Shown: positions 36,293 to 43,273 of the stretch, in pieces
Position numbering within the stretch: the first letter of the stretch is position 1
How the letters are laid out: every line of letters starts with the position of its first letter
Source of the DNA: Thermoanaerobacterales bacterium
Lineage (GTDB): Bacteria > Bacillota > Desulfotomaculia > Desulfotomaculales > JASEER01
Assembly (NCBI GenBank): GCA_030019475.1
Contig: JASEER010000018.1
Coordinates: 1 to 47,842, forward strand
Length of the DNA stretch: 47,842 nt
Direction of reading: 5' to 3'
Position numbers and translations under genes: made by a program
The notes under the pieces: generated by a model
What the model was told of the DNA's origin: nothing
Databases searched by the model: none
The model's input: only the letters and a program-made list of their open reading frames with translations

Positions 36293-38035
36293 ATGAGCAC
36301 GTTCGCGCTGACCATCGACGGCCTGCGGGTCGAGGTGGAGCCGGGGACCACGATTCTTGAAGCGGCGGCGCGCGTGGGGATAAAGATTCCCACCCTGTGC
36401 TATCTGAAGGACATCGGTCACGACGTCGGCGCCTGCCGTGTCTGCGTCGTCGAGGTCGAAGGAGAAAAGGAGTTCAAGACCGCCTGTAACACGCCCGCGG
36501 CGGCGGGCATGGTGGTGCGCACCAACACCGCTGCGGTGCGCGAGACGCGCCGGGTCACCGTGGAACTGATTCTGGCGAATCACCCCATGGAGTGTCCGGC
36601 GTGCGTGAGGAACGGGTTGTGCGAGCTGCAGGACCTGGCGGCGACCTTCGGCATCCGCGAGGTGCGTTTCCCCCGCACGCGGCCCGTCTACCCGATCGAT
36701 GATTCCTCGGCGGCGATCATCCGTGACCCCAACAAGTGCATCCTCTGCCGCCGTTGCGTGACGGTGTGTCAGCAGGTGCAGGGCGTGAGCGCCATCGAGT
36801 TTGCGAAGGTGGACGGGGAGGCCGCGGTTGCCCCGGTACTCCGGGTGCCGCTGGCCGAAACCAACTGCGTGCAGTGCGGGCAGTGTATCCTGGTTTGCCC
36901 GGTGGGGGCCATCTACGAACGCGACGAGACCGGCAGGGTCTGGGCGGCGCTGGCCGATCCGCAGAAGCACGTGGTGGTGCAGACGGCGCCGGCGACGCAC
37001 GTCTCCATCGGCGAAATGTTCGGCCTGCCGGTGGGAACCGACATCACCGGGAAGATGGTGGCCGCCTTGCGGCGGCTGGGCTTCGACGCGGTCTTCGACA
37101 CCAACTTCACCGCCGACCTGACCATCATGGAGGAAGGTTCCGAGCTTCTCGAACGGATAAACAATGGCGGCGTCCTGCCGCAGTTTACGTCCTGCAGCCC
37201 CGGCTGGATCAAGTACATCGAACACTTCTATCCGGATCTTTTGGAGCATGTCTCCTCCTGCAAGTCGCCGCAGCAGATGCTGGGGCCGCTGGCGAAGACG
37301 TACTACGCGCAGAAGAGGGGCATCGATCCGAAGGACATCTTTGTGGTTTCCATTATGCCCTGCACGGCCAAGAAATTCGAAGCGCAGCGCCCGGAGATGA
37401 ACGCCTCCGGTTACCGTGACGTCGATGTCGTGCTGACCTCGCGCGAACTGGGACGGATGATCAGGGAGGCCGGCCTGGACTTCGCCAACCTGCCCGACGA
37501 GGACTACGACGAACCGATGGGCGTCGGCAGCGGCGCCGCCCAGATCTTCGGCGCCACGGGCGGCGTGATGGAGGCGGCGCTGCGCACCGCGTACGAGTTG
37601 GTTACGGGCAAGACGTTGGATCAGATTGACTTTGAAGAGGTCCGGGGCCTGAAGGGTATCAAGGAGGCGACGGTACCCGTCAACGGCCTGAACGTGAAGG
37701 TGTTAGTGTCACACGGCTTGAGCAACGCCCGCATCCTTATGGAGAAGGTCCGCGCCGGGGAACTGAAGGACTACCACTTTATCGAGATCATGTGCTGCCC
37801 GGGCGGGTGCATCGGCGGCGGCGGCCAGCCGATTCCGACCGGCACCCTTTCGCGCGAGCGCCGCATCGGCGGGACCTATGCCCGCGACAAGGCGTTGCAG
37901 TACCGCAAGTCGCATGAGAACCCCCAGGTCACGAAGCTCTACGAGGAGTACCTGGAAAAGCCCTTGGGCCATCGATCGCACGAACTGCTCCACACCACTT
38001 ACGTCGCCCGTGGGTGGCAACCGCGGGTGGAATAG
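36293..38035 (+). CDS. hydA: [FeFe] hydrogenase, multidomain (third copy in window)
   Basis: 580 aa, colinear with the hydA at 34174 and very similar through its whole length: [2Fe-2S] domain, His-ligated cluster region (NHPMECPACVRNGLCELQ), two 4Fe-4S motifs (CILCRRCVTVC, CVQCGQCILVCP), and L1 TSCSPGWIKY, L2 MPCTAKKFE, L3 MCCPGGCIGGGGQP. All H-cluster Cys are present, so it should be active. It lacks the small insertion after the L2 region that the other copy has (QRYWNNPEVS). ATG behind AAAGGAGGG. Last gene before a terminator. Arose by tandem duplication of a NuoF(FeS)-HydA cassette (inference). Confidence 0.95.
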   Translation: MSTFALTIDGLRVEVEPGTTILEAAARVGIKIPTLCYLKDIGHDVGACRVCVVEVEGEKEFKTACNTPAAAGMVVRTNTAAVRETRRVTVELILANHPMECPACVRNGLCELQDLAATFGIREVRFPRTRPVYPIDDSSAAIIRDPNKCILCRRCVTVCQQVQGVSAIEFAKVDGEAAVAPVLRVPLAETNCVQCGQCILVCPVGAIYERDETGRVWAALADPQKHVVVQTAPATHVSIGEMFGLPVGTDITGKMVAALRRLGFDAVFDTNFTADLTIMEEGSELLERINNGGVLPQFTSCSPGWIKYIEHFYPDLLEHVSSCKSPQQMLGPLAKTYYAQKRGIDPKDIFVVSIMPCTAKKFEAQRPEMNASGYRDVDVVLTSRELGRMIREAGLDFANLPDEDYDEPMGVGSGAAQIFGATGGVMEAALRTAYELVTGKTLDQIDFEEVRGLKGIKEATVPVNGLNVKVLVSHGLSNARILMEKVRAGELKDYHFIEIMCCPGGCIGGGGQPIPTGTLSRERRIGGTYARDKALQYRKSHENPQVTKLYEEYLEKPLGHRSHELLHTTYVARGWQPRVE

Positions 38036-38085
38036 CCTTTCGTTGTGAAGCCATTCCCGCCCCTGATTATACAGGGGCTCTCCTA

Positions 38086-38117
38086 CCGGCAGGAACATCA
38101 TCCTGCCGGATTTTTTT
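38086..38117 (+). terminator. Terminator of the hydA operon
   Basis: Perfect 9-bp stem CCGGCAGGA (38086-38094) / TCCTGCCGG (38101-38109) then ATTTTTTT. Confidence 0.85.
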
Positions 38118-38165
38118 ATGCGTTGCAGGTGGGGCTTGGGAATCAGCGGGATCCTTGTCCGTGTC

Positions 38166-38194
38166 TTGACAGGGTGCGCGGGAAACCGTATCAT
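38166..38194 (+). promoter_or_regulatory. Promoter of fluoride-switched dynamin operon
   Basis: TTGACA at 38166-38171 and TATCAT at 38189-38194 with 17-bp spacing, about 30 bp before the aptamer. Confidence 0.75.
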
Positions 38195-38220
38195 TATGGC
38201 AGAACGTGAAGGCGGGAACA

Positions 38221-38305
38221 TAAGGGGCGATGGGGTTCGCCCGAAACACCACGCAGTGGTTGATAACCCCTACCGGAAAGAACGGTTGTGCCGGTAGGGG
38301 TTTTT
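38221..38305 (+). ncRNA. Fluoride riboswitch (crcB motif) before dynamin-like gene
   Basis: The aptamer reads GGGGCGATGGGGTTCGCCC (from 38224), then GAAACACCACGCAGTGGTTGAT and AACCCCTACC, matching the crcB-motif order GGCGATGGxGTTCGCC...AA...hairpin...TGAT...xxCCTAC. Expression platform: AACCCCTACCGG (38265-38276) pairs perfectly with CCGGTAGGGGTT (38291-38302), followed by T5, so the terminator competes with the 3' end of the aptamer. Fluoride binding should stabilise the aptamer and let transcription continue. Confidence 0.9.
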
Positions 38306-38353
38306 ATTTTGCCGCCCCGGCCGGAATGTTTTACCGAAGGAGGGAATGCCACA

Positions 38354-40120
38354 ATGAGCAACGGCTACGCCGGGCATAAAGCGGCCTTGCAGGGGGCTCT
38401 GGACGAACTCATCGCCATCGTGGCGGAGAAAGGCAACCGCTTCGCCGGGGATCTGCTGAACGAGAGCGCCGCCCGCCTCCGGCAGGAAACGATCACCCTG
38501 GTCGTCCTCGGGGAGTTCAAGCGCGGCAAGTCCACCTTCATCAACGCCCTGCTCGGGGATAACGTCCTGCCCACGGCCATCGTCCCTCTGACGGCCATCC
38601 CGACCATTATCCGCCACGGGGCGCAAACCGGGGCGACTGTCTTTTACCTTGACGGACGGGAGGAAACGATTCCCGTACCGGACATCCCTTCGTTCGTCAC
38701 CGAACGCGGCAACCCGGGGAACAAGAAAGGGGTGCGGGAGGTGGTGCTGACCCATCCCTCCCCCTACCTGGCCCGCGGGGTGATCCTGGTCGACACGCCG
38801 GGGGTCGGTTCGGTCTACGAGCACAACACGGAGGCGGCCTACGGCTACCTGCCGCGGGCCGACGCCGGCGTTTTCATTGTCTCGGTGGACGCGCCGCTCG
38901 GGAAGACCGAACTCTCCTACCTGCATGATATCCGCCGGTACGTGGGCAAAATGGTTTTCATCCTGAACAAGGCCGACCTGGCGCAGGGGGCCGACCTGGA
39001 CGAGGCCTTCCGTTTCGTGCGCGACACCCTGCGCGAGCACCTCGAGGTGCCGGAGATCACCCTGCTCCCGATCTCGGCGAAGCAGGCCCTGGAGGGGAAG
39101 CTGACCGGTGATGAGGCCCTTTACCGCCAGAGCCGCATGCCGGAGCTGGAAGGCCTGCTGCGCGCGGTGGCCGAGAAGGAGAAGGCCTCCCTGATCCTTT
39201 CGGCGACGGCATCCCGGGCGCAGCGGGTCATCAACGAACTGACGCTGGGGCTTGAGCTGTGGCGGCGGGGAATGGACGAATCGCTGGAGAGCCTGCAGGA
39301 GAAGATGGACGCCTTCACCGCCGAGCTGGGGGTTTTGGAACAGGAGCGCGAGGATAGCATCTACCTGCTTTACCGGGAGGTCGAGAAACTGGGCGCCTGG
39401 GTGGGCGAGGAAATCGAAAACTTCAAGAAAAAGATCCAGCCGGAACTGACCGCGCGCCTCGAGGCATATTTGGCCGAGGTCTGGCCGCGGAGCTCGGTCA
39501 AAGAGGTGGCCGAAAAAGCCAAGGAGTTCACGAAAAAGATCGTCCTGGAGGCCCTGGAGGCGGAGCAAGAACAGCTCCGGGAGAAGATCAAGAACGACTT
39601 CGAAGCAGTGGCGAAACGCTTCTTTGCCCGCATTGAGGCTATCGTGGACCGGATGATGAGTGTCTCGGCCGAGATCTTCAACGTCCCGGTGCACAGGACG
39701 GAGTACAAGGAGTACATCCTCGGGGACCGCTACTTCTACTTCCACTTCTGGGAGCACCCGACCTTCATCCCGGCCTTCGAGGACCTGACGGTGGTCTCGA
39801 TGCTCCCGAAGGCGCTGCTCAGGAAAAAGGTGACGGATAAGGCGCGCGACAAGCTCGCCGAACTACTGGACCGCAACTGCGGCCGGGTGCGCGCCGACCT
39901 GGTGACCGGCCTCACCGAGCGGGTGCGGGAGGTGGCCGGGGAACTGCGCCTGCGTGCCGACGCCGTGGCCTTCGGCCTGAAGGGCGCTGTCGAGCGCGCG
40001 ATGGCCGACCGGCAGGCGGGGGCGGAGGAGAGGGCGAAGGCCCTCGTCAAGTGCGAGGCCGAACTCGAGCGCCTCGGACGCCTGCGGAAAACCGTCGAGG
40101 CCGTCCTGGGGGCCTTCTGA
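38354..40120 (+). CDS. Dynamin-like GTPase
   Basis: 588 aa. GTPase domain at the N-terminus with P-loop GEFKRGKST (residues 53-61), LTAIPTIIR, DTPGVGS (G3) and LNKADL (G4); the rest is long alpha-helical with charged coiled-coil segments and an amphipathic LPKALLRKKV stretch, as in bacterial dynamin-like proteins that bind or reshape membranes. ATG 38354 with AAGGAGGG upstream. First gene after a fluoride riboswitch, followed by DUF6062 and HEAT-repeat genes. Inference: membrane protection or repair under fluoride stress; no experimental link is visible from sequence. Confidence 0.85.
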   Translation: MSNGYAGHKAALQGALDELIAIVAEKGNRFAGDLLNESAARLRQETITLVVLGEFKRGKSTFINALLGDNVLPTAIVPLTAIPTIIRHGAQTGATVFYLDGREETIPVPDIPSFVTERGNPGNKKGVREVVLTHPSPYLARGVILVDTPGVGSVYEHNTEAAYGYLPRADAGVFIVSVDAPLGKTELSYLHDIRRYVGKMVFILNKADLAQGADLDEAFRFVRDTLREHLEVPEITLLPISAKQALEGKLTGDEALYRQSRMPELEGLLRAVAEKEKASLILSATASRAQRVINELTLGLELWRRGMDESLESLQEKMDAFTAELGVLEQEREDSIYLLYREVEKLGAWVGEEIENFKKKIQPELTARLEAYLAEVWPRSSVKEVAEKAKEFTKKIVLEALEAEQEQLREKIKNDFEAVAKRFFARIEAIVDRMMSVSAEIFNVPVHRTEYKEYILGDRYFYFHFWEHPTFIPAFEDLTVVSMLPKALLRKKVTDKARDKLAELLDRNCGRVRADLVTGLTERVREVAGELRLRADAVAFGLKGAVERAMADRQAGAEERAKALVKCEAELERLGRLRKTVEAVLGAF

Positions 40121-40141
40121 ACAACCGGATGGAGGTTGGCC

Positions 40142-40861
40142 GTGGATCCCGATATAGATCTCATTGACACGGAGATCATGGGGGCGATGAAGCTCCCCGG
40201 CTGTCCCGTGTGCACGCTGCTTGTCAGCATCGAGGACCGTTACCTGCGCTCGCTGCTCCGCGAGGGGATCTGCGACGCATACGTCAGGGCCCGTCTCCGT
40301 CGGGGGCGCGGCCTGTGTCACCGTCACGCCTGGGCGCTCCAGGAACTGGAGGCGCGGGAGTTTGGCGACGGTATGAGCAACGCCATCCTGGAGGAGGATA
40401 TTCTTCTGTCTCTCCTGGAAGAAGACTTGGAACAATCGGAGGGACGACCATCGCGGCGGCGGTGGCTGAGGCGGCGGGCAAAAGAAGAGGCCGGCCTCCC
40501 GGCCGGGGCACTTCGCCCGGGTGAGCCCTGCGCGGTCTGCGCGCACCTGGAGAGCTTTACGCACATCTACTGCAAACGCACGGCCGACCGGGTGAACGGC
40601 AGCTACCGCGACGCCTATGTTTCCTCAGACGGGCTGTGCCTGCCGCATTTTATCCGCACGCTGGACCTGATGCCCGGTGCCTCCGAGAGGGCGGCTGTTA
40701 TAGCGATGCAGAGGCGAAAGATAGAAGGCCTGGTCGGCGAACTGCGGGAGTACATTCGCAAACACGACTACCGCTTCCGCAATGAACCTAAGGGGCCGGA
40801 ACAGGACGCCTGGATCAGGGCGGTACGGCTGCTGGTCGGCAACCGTGAGGCTCATGGCTGA
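40142..40861 (+). CDS. DUF6062-like Cys-rich protein
   Basis: 239 aa of unknown function. Two repeated metal-site-like units: CPVC (GCPVCTLL) with GLCHRHAW, then CAVC (PCAVCAHLE) with GLCLPHFI; this CxxC...CxxH pattern would suit zinc or an iron-sulfur cluster. A basic RPSRRRWLRRRAKEE segment lies between the units. GTG at 40142 is preferred, 6 nt after GGAGG; TTG 40136 is too close. It overlaps the HEAT-repeat gene by 8 bp and follows the dynamin gene by 21 bp, so all three are one fluoride-controlled transcript. Confidence 0.75.
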   Translation: MDPDIDLIDTEIMGAMKLPGCPVCTLLVSIEDRYLRSLLREGICDAYVRARLRRGRGLCHRHAWALQELEAREFGDGMSNAILEEDILLSLLEEDLEQSEGRPSRRRWLRRRAKEEAGLPAGALRPGEPCAVCAHLESFTHIYCKRTADRVNGSYRDAYVSSDGLCLPHFIRTLDLMPGASERAAVIAMQRRKIEGLVGELREYIRKHDYRFRNEPKGPEQDAWIRAVRLLVGNREAHG

Positions 40862-41243
40862 AACCTATGCCCAAAAGCTGATCGCCGCGCTGGAGCACCC
40901 CGACCCTGCCGTCCGGCGCCGGGCGGCCTGGCTCCTGGGGCGGCGGCGCGAAACGGGGGCCGTGGAGGCCCTGCTGGCGGCCGTCGCGGCCAACGCGGGC
41001 GATCCCTATCTCCTGGAGACGGTCGTTGAGGCCCTGGGGCTTATCGGCGACCCTCGGGCCCTGGGTACGCTTACGGAATTACTGCGCTCTTCCTACCTGC
41101 CGGTACGCGTCCAGGCCGCCCGCGCCCTGGGCCGCCTCGGCGGCGCGGCGGCCCGGGAGGCGCTGCGCGAGGCCGCCCGGGCCGATCCCAGCGCGGTGGT
41201 GCGCGAGGCGGCCGCCGCGGCGCTGGGGGAAGCAGGATTATAA
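40854..41243 (+). CDS. HEAT-repeat (PBS-lyase-type) protein
   Basis: 129 aa made of about four HEAT repeats (units such as DPAVRRRAAWLLGRR, DPRALGTLTELLR, YLPVRVQAARALGRLG, DPSAVVREAAAAALGEAG). Such proteins are protein-binding scaffolds with no catalytic site. ATG overlaps the DUF6062 stop; a terminator follows at 41314, ending the dynamin operon. Role in the operon unknown; assembly factor for the neighbouring proteins is a guess. Confidence 0.8.
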   Translation: MAETYAQKLIAALEHPDPAVRRRAAWLLGRRRETGAVEALLAAVAANAGDPYLLETVVEALGLIGDPRALGTLTELLRSSYLPVRVQAARALGRLGGAAAREALREAARADPSAVVREAAAAALGEAGL

Positions 41244-41313
41244 AAAGACGGCGGGGGACATCTAAGAAGTACTGACGGTAAAGTAATATAAATACATACC
41301 CGACCCGAGAAAG

Positions 41314-41355
41314 AGAGAGAGCCTGAGTACAAATATGGCTCTCTCTTTTATTTTG
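41314..41355 (+). terminator. Terminator of dynamin operon
   Basis: Perfect 10-bp stem AGAGAGAGCC (41314-41323) / GGCTCTCTCT (41337-41346) followed by TTTATTTT. Confidence 0.8.
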
Positions 41356-41358
41356 CCC

Positions 41359-41387
41359 TTGATGTAACTACTGTTACATGATATACT
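41359..41387 (+). promoter_or_regulatory. Promoter of chrB-like gene
   Basis: TTGATG (41359-41364) and TATACT (41382-41387), 17-bp spacer. The spacer contains the first palindromic operator. Confidence 0.7.
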
Positions 41388-41406
41388 CGGCGTAACGGCT
41401 GTTACA
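41363..41406 (+). promoter_or_regulatory. Two palindromic operators TGTAAC-N4-GTTACA
   Basis: Operator 1 TGTAACTACTGTTACA (41363-41378) is a perfect palindrome with 4-nt centre lying between -35 and -10; operator 2 CGTAACGGCTGTTACA (41391-41406) has one mismatch and lies at the transcription start. Centres are 28 bp apart. This layout fits repression, perhaps by the ChrB-like product itself or by an unlinked regulator. Confidence 0.7.
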
Positions 41407-41419
41407 AGAGGTGGTGATT

Positions 41420-41962
41420 ATGGCTGACGCCTGGCTGCTCCTGATCTATAAAATCCCGCCTGAACCTTCGCGCTACCGGGTCGCCACCTGGCGGCGCCTG
41501 AAAGGGGCGGGAGCCGTTTACCTGCAGAACTCGGTCTGTATTCTGCCGGATTCTCCGGTCAACCGTGATCTCTTTGAAGGCCTGGCCGGGGAGATCGGGG
41601 AGGCCGGCGGCGAAAGCCTGTTGCTCTTGGCGCGGGCTTTCAACCCGGCGGAGCAGGAAAAGGTGGTCGAGCGGTTCAACGCCGAGCGCGATGTCGAATA
41701 CGGGGAGATTGTTGAGCAGTGTGCGGCGTTCTTGGAAGAAATACGCCAGGAGACGGAGCGGAAGAATTTCATGTTTGCCGAACTGGAGGAGAACGACGAA
41801 GGCCTGCAAAGGCTGGTCGGCTGGCTTGAAAAGGTACAGAACCGGGACTTTTTCGGCGCCGCCAGGGCGGGAGAAGCCCAGGCGCGCCTGGCGGAATGCC
41901 GGGATGCCCTGGATGGTTTCGCGGCCCGGGTGTTTGCGGCCAGCGAAGGGAACAAAGAATAG
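41420..41962 (+). CDS. ChrB-like (N-terminal domain) protein
   Basis: 180 aa. N-terminal DAWLLLIYKIPPEPSRYRV and RRLKGAGAVYLQNSVCILP match the ChrB N-terminal domain found in chromate-resistance operons, where ChrB acts as chromate-responsive regulator; the C-terminal half is a charged helical region. The chromate-related C-terminal domain of full ChrB is absent. ATG 41420 with AGAGGTGG upstream; GTG 41411 is possible. Two palindromic operators overlap its promoter. The neighbour downstream is a PiT/CysP-like permease rather than the chromate exporter ChrA. Confidence 0.7.
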   Translation: MADAWLLLIYKIPPEPSRYRVATWRRLKGAGAVYLQNSVCILPDSPVNRDLFEGLAGEIGEAGGESLLLLARAFNPAEQEKVVERFNAERDVEYGEIVEQCAAFLEEIRQETERKNFMFAELEENDEGLQRLVGWLEKVQNRDFFGAARAGEAQARLAECRDALDGFAARVFAASEGNKE

Positions 41963-42052
41963 TGGGCTATTATCCCTTTTAGTCACTCTGAATTGCCGGA
42001 GAAACGGCAGACAATACTCCCAATCCGGGGCCCAGCGGCGATTCCATTGATG

Positions 42053-42099
42053 ATGCAGGCCAAGAAGATGTTGGGGCCTGCATAGGCAGACCCCAACAT
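42053..42099 (+). promoter_or_regulatory. Overlapping, mutually exclusive hairpins before the permease
   Basis: ATGCAGGCC (42053-42061) can pair with GGCCTGCAT (42075-42083), or ATGTTGGGG (42068-42076) with CCCCAACAT (42091-42099); the two share bases 42075-42076 and the segment between, so only one can form. The second is followed by TATTATTACTTG. This looks like an attenuator or riboswitch platform in the 178-bp gap between chrB-like and permease genes; no known aptamer is recognised. Confidence 0.45.
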
Positions 42100-42140
42100 T
42101 ATTACTTGTCAATTCATTATTTAACGAAAGGGTGAGGATT

Positions 42141-43187
42141 ATGGAGACTGCATACCTGGTCGGAATGATCATCGCCGGGCTTTTTTTCGGCTGGACAATC
42201 GGTTCCCATTATACCGGGGCGGTTATGGGCACAGCATTCGGGGCGAAACTGATCACCGCAAGAAACGCCACCCTTCTCATTGCCTTTTCCGTAATTCTGG
42301 GGGCCACACTGGAAAGTCACAACGTTGTCAAGACTATAGGTACTGGCATCATTGAAGCCAAGGATATGACGGTCTTCAGCGCCATGATCATGATGCTTAC
42401 CGCTGCGCTGGTTACCGCCGCCAATACCTGGCTCAAGCTACCGGTTTCCACTTCTCAGTTGGCCGTTTTTTCCGTCGTTGGCGCTGGCCTGGCAATGCAG
42501 GTCAAGGTATCCTGGGAAACCACCATTTTAGCCCTGGCCATCACCTGGGTAGGAACCCCGATCCTTGGGGTCATCCTCGGCTTCATCTTAACCAAAATGA
42601 TGGATAGACTTAATGCGCTTAAGGCGTCTGAAGTTGCAGCAGTATATCAAACCAGCAACGGGACCACAATGGTCGATAAGTCCGGTTCAGACAAAACTAG
42701 TGAAAAGAGACAGAGATATTGGGGTTATTTCTTAATCCTTGTATGCTGCTATGCCGCCTACACTTTGGGGTGCAACAACACGGGCAACGCCGTGGGAGTC
42801 TTCTTTGGCACGGGAGCATTCAAGTCCGAAATGATGGCGGGTTTCGTTGGCGGAATTGTCATAGCCATTGGCGCCCTTACGTGGGGGCGACCCCTTTTAG
42901 AGAAAGTCGGCCTCCACATTGTCTCTCTGGACCTCAACAGCGCCATAGGCGCCCAATTGGCCCAGGGAATTACCGCCCACGTCGCGGCTTTTCTCGGCTA
43001 TCCCACCTCCATGAACCAGGCGATGATAGGGGGCATAGCAGGCGCCGGACTGGCCCGGGGTATCAAGGCTATCGATCTAAAAGCAATTAAAGAGATTGTC
43101 ATTTCCTGGTTCCTTACGCCTGTTGTTGGTGGTATCGTGGCTTTTTGTTTATATTCCCTGCTGAGCTGGCTGCTGGGGGTAAAATAA
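42141..43187 (+). CDS. PiT/CysP-family inorganic anion permease
   Basis: 348 aa, about ten hydrophobic helices, the two-repeat layout of PiT transporters. The second repeat has GCNNTGNAVGVFFGTG, close to the family GxNDxANAxG; the first repeat is altered (GSHYTGAVMGTAFG). Length equals that of the B. subtilis sulfate permease CysP, a PiT member, so phosphate, sulfate or another oxyanion is possible. ATG 42141 behind AAAGGGTGAGG. The DNA here is clearly more AT-rich and uses codons unlike the neighbours, a sign of recent acquisition. Next to a ChrB-like gene, which would fit oxyanion handling. Confidence 0.82.
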   Translation: METAYLVGMIIAGLFFGWTIGSHYTGAVMGTAFGAKLITARNATLLIAFSVILGATLESHNVVKTIGTGIIEAKDMTVFSAMIMMLTAALVTAANTWLKLPVSTSQLAVFSVVGAGLAMQVKVSWETTILALAITWVGTPILGVILGFILTKMMDRLNALKASEVAAVYQTSNGTTMVDKSGSDKTSEKRQRYWGYFLILVCCYAAYTLGCNNTGNAVGVFFGTGAFKSEMMAGFVGGIVIAIGALTWGRPLLEKVGLHIVSLDLNSAIGAQLAQGITAHVAAFLGYPTSMNQAMIGGIAGAGLARGIKAIDLKAIKEIVISWFLTPVVGGIVAFCLYSLLSWLLGVK

Positions 43188-43273
43188 CGTGACAGGTTCT
43201 GCATTTTAAACCTAAAGGATGTTTAGGGCTTTTTAGGGCCAAGGAAGACAAGAGAAAGGGGTCGTAAGTAACA

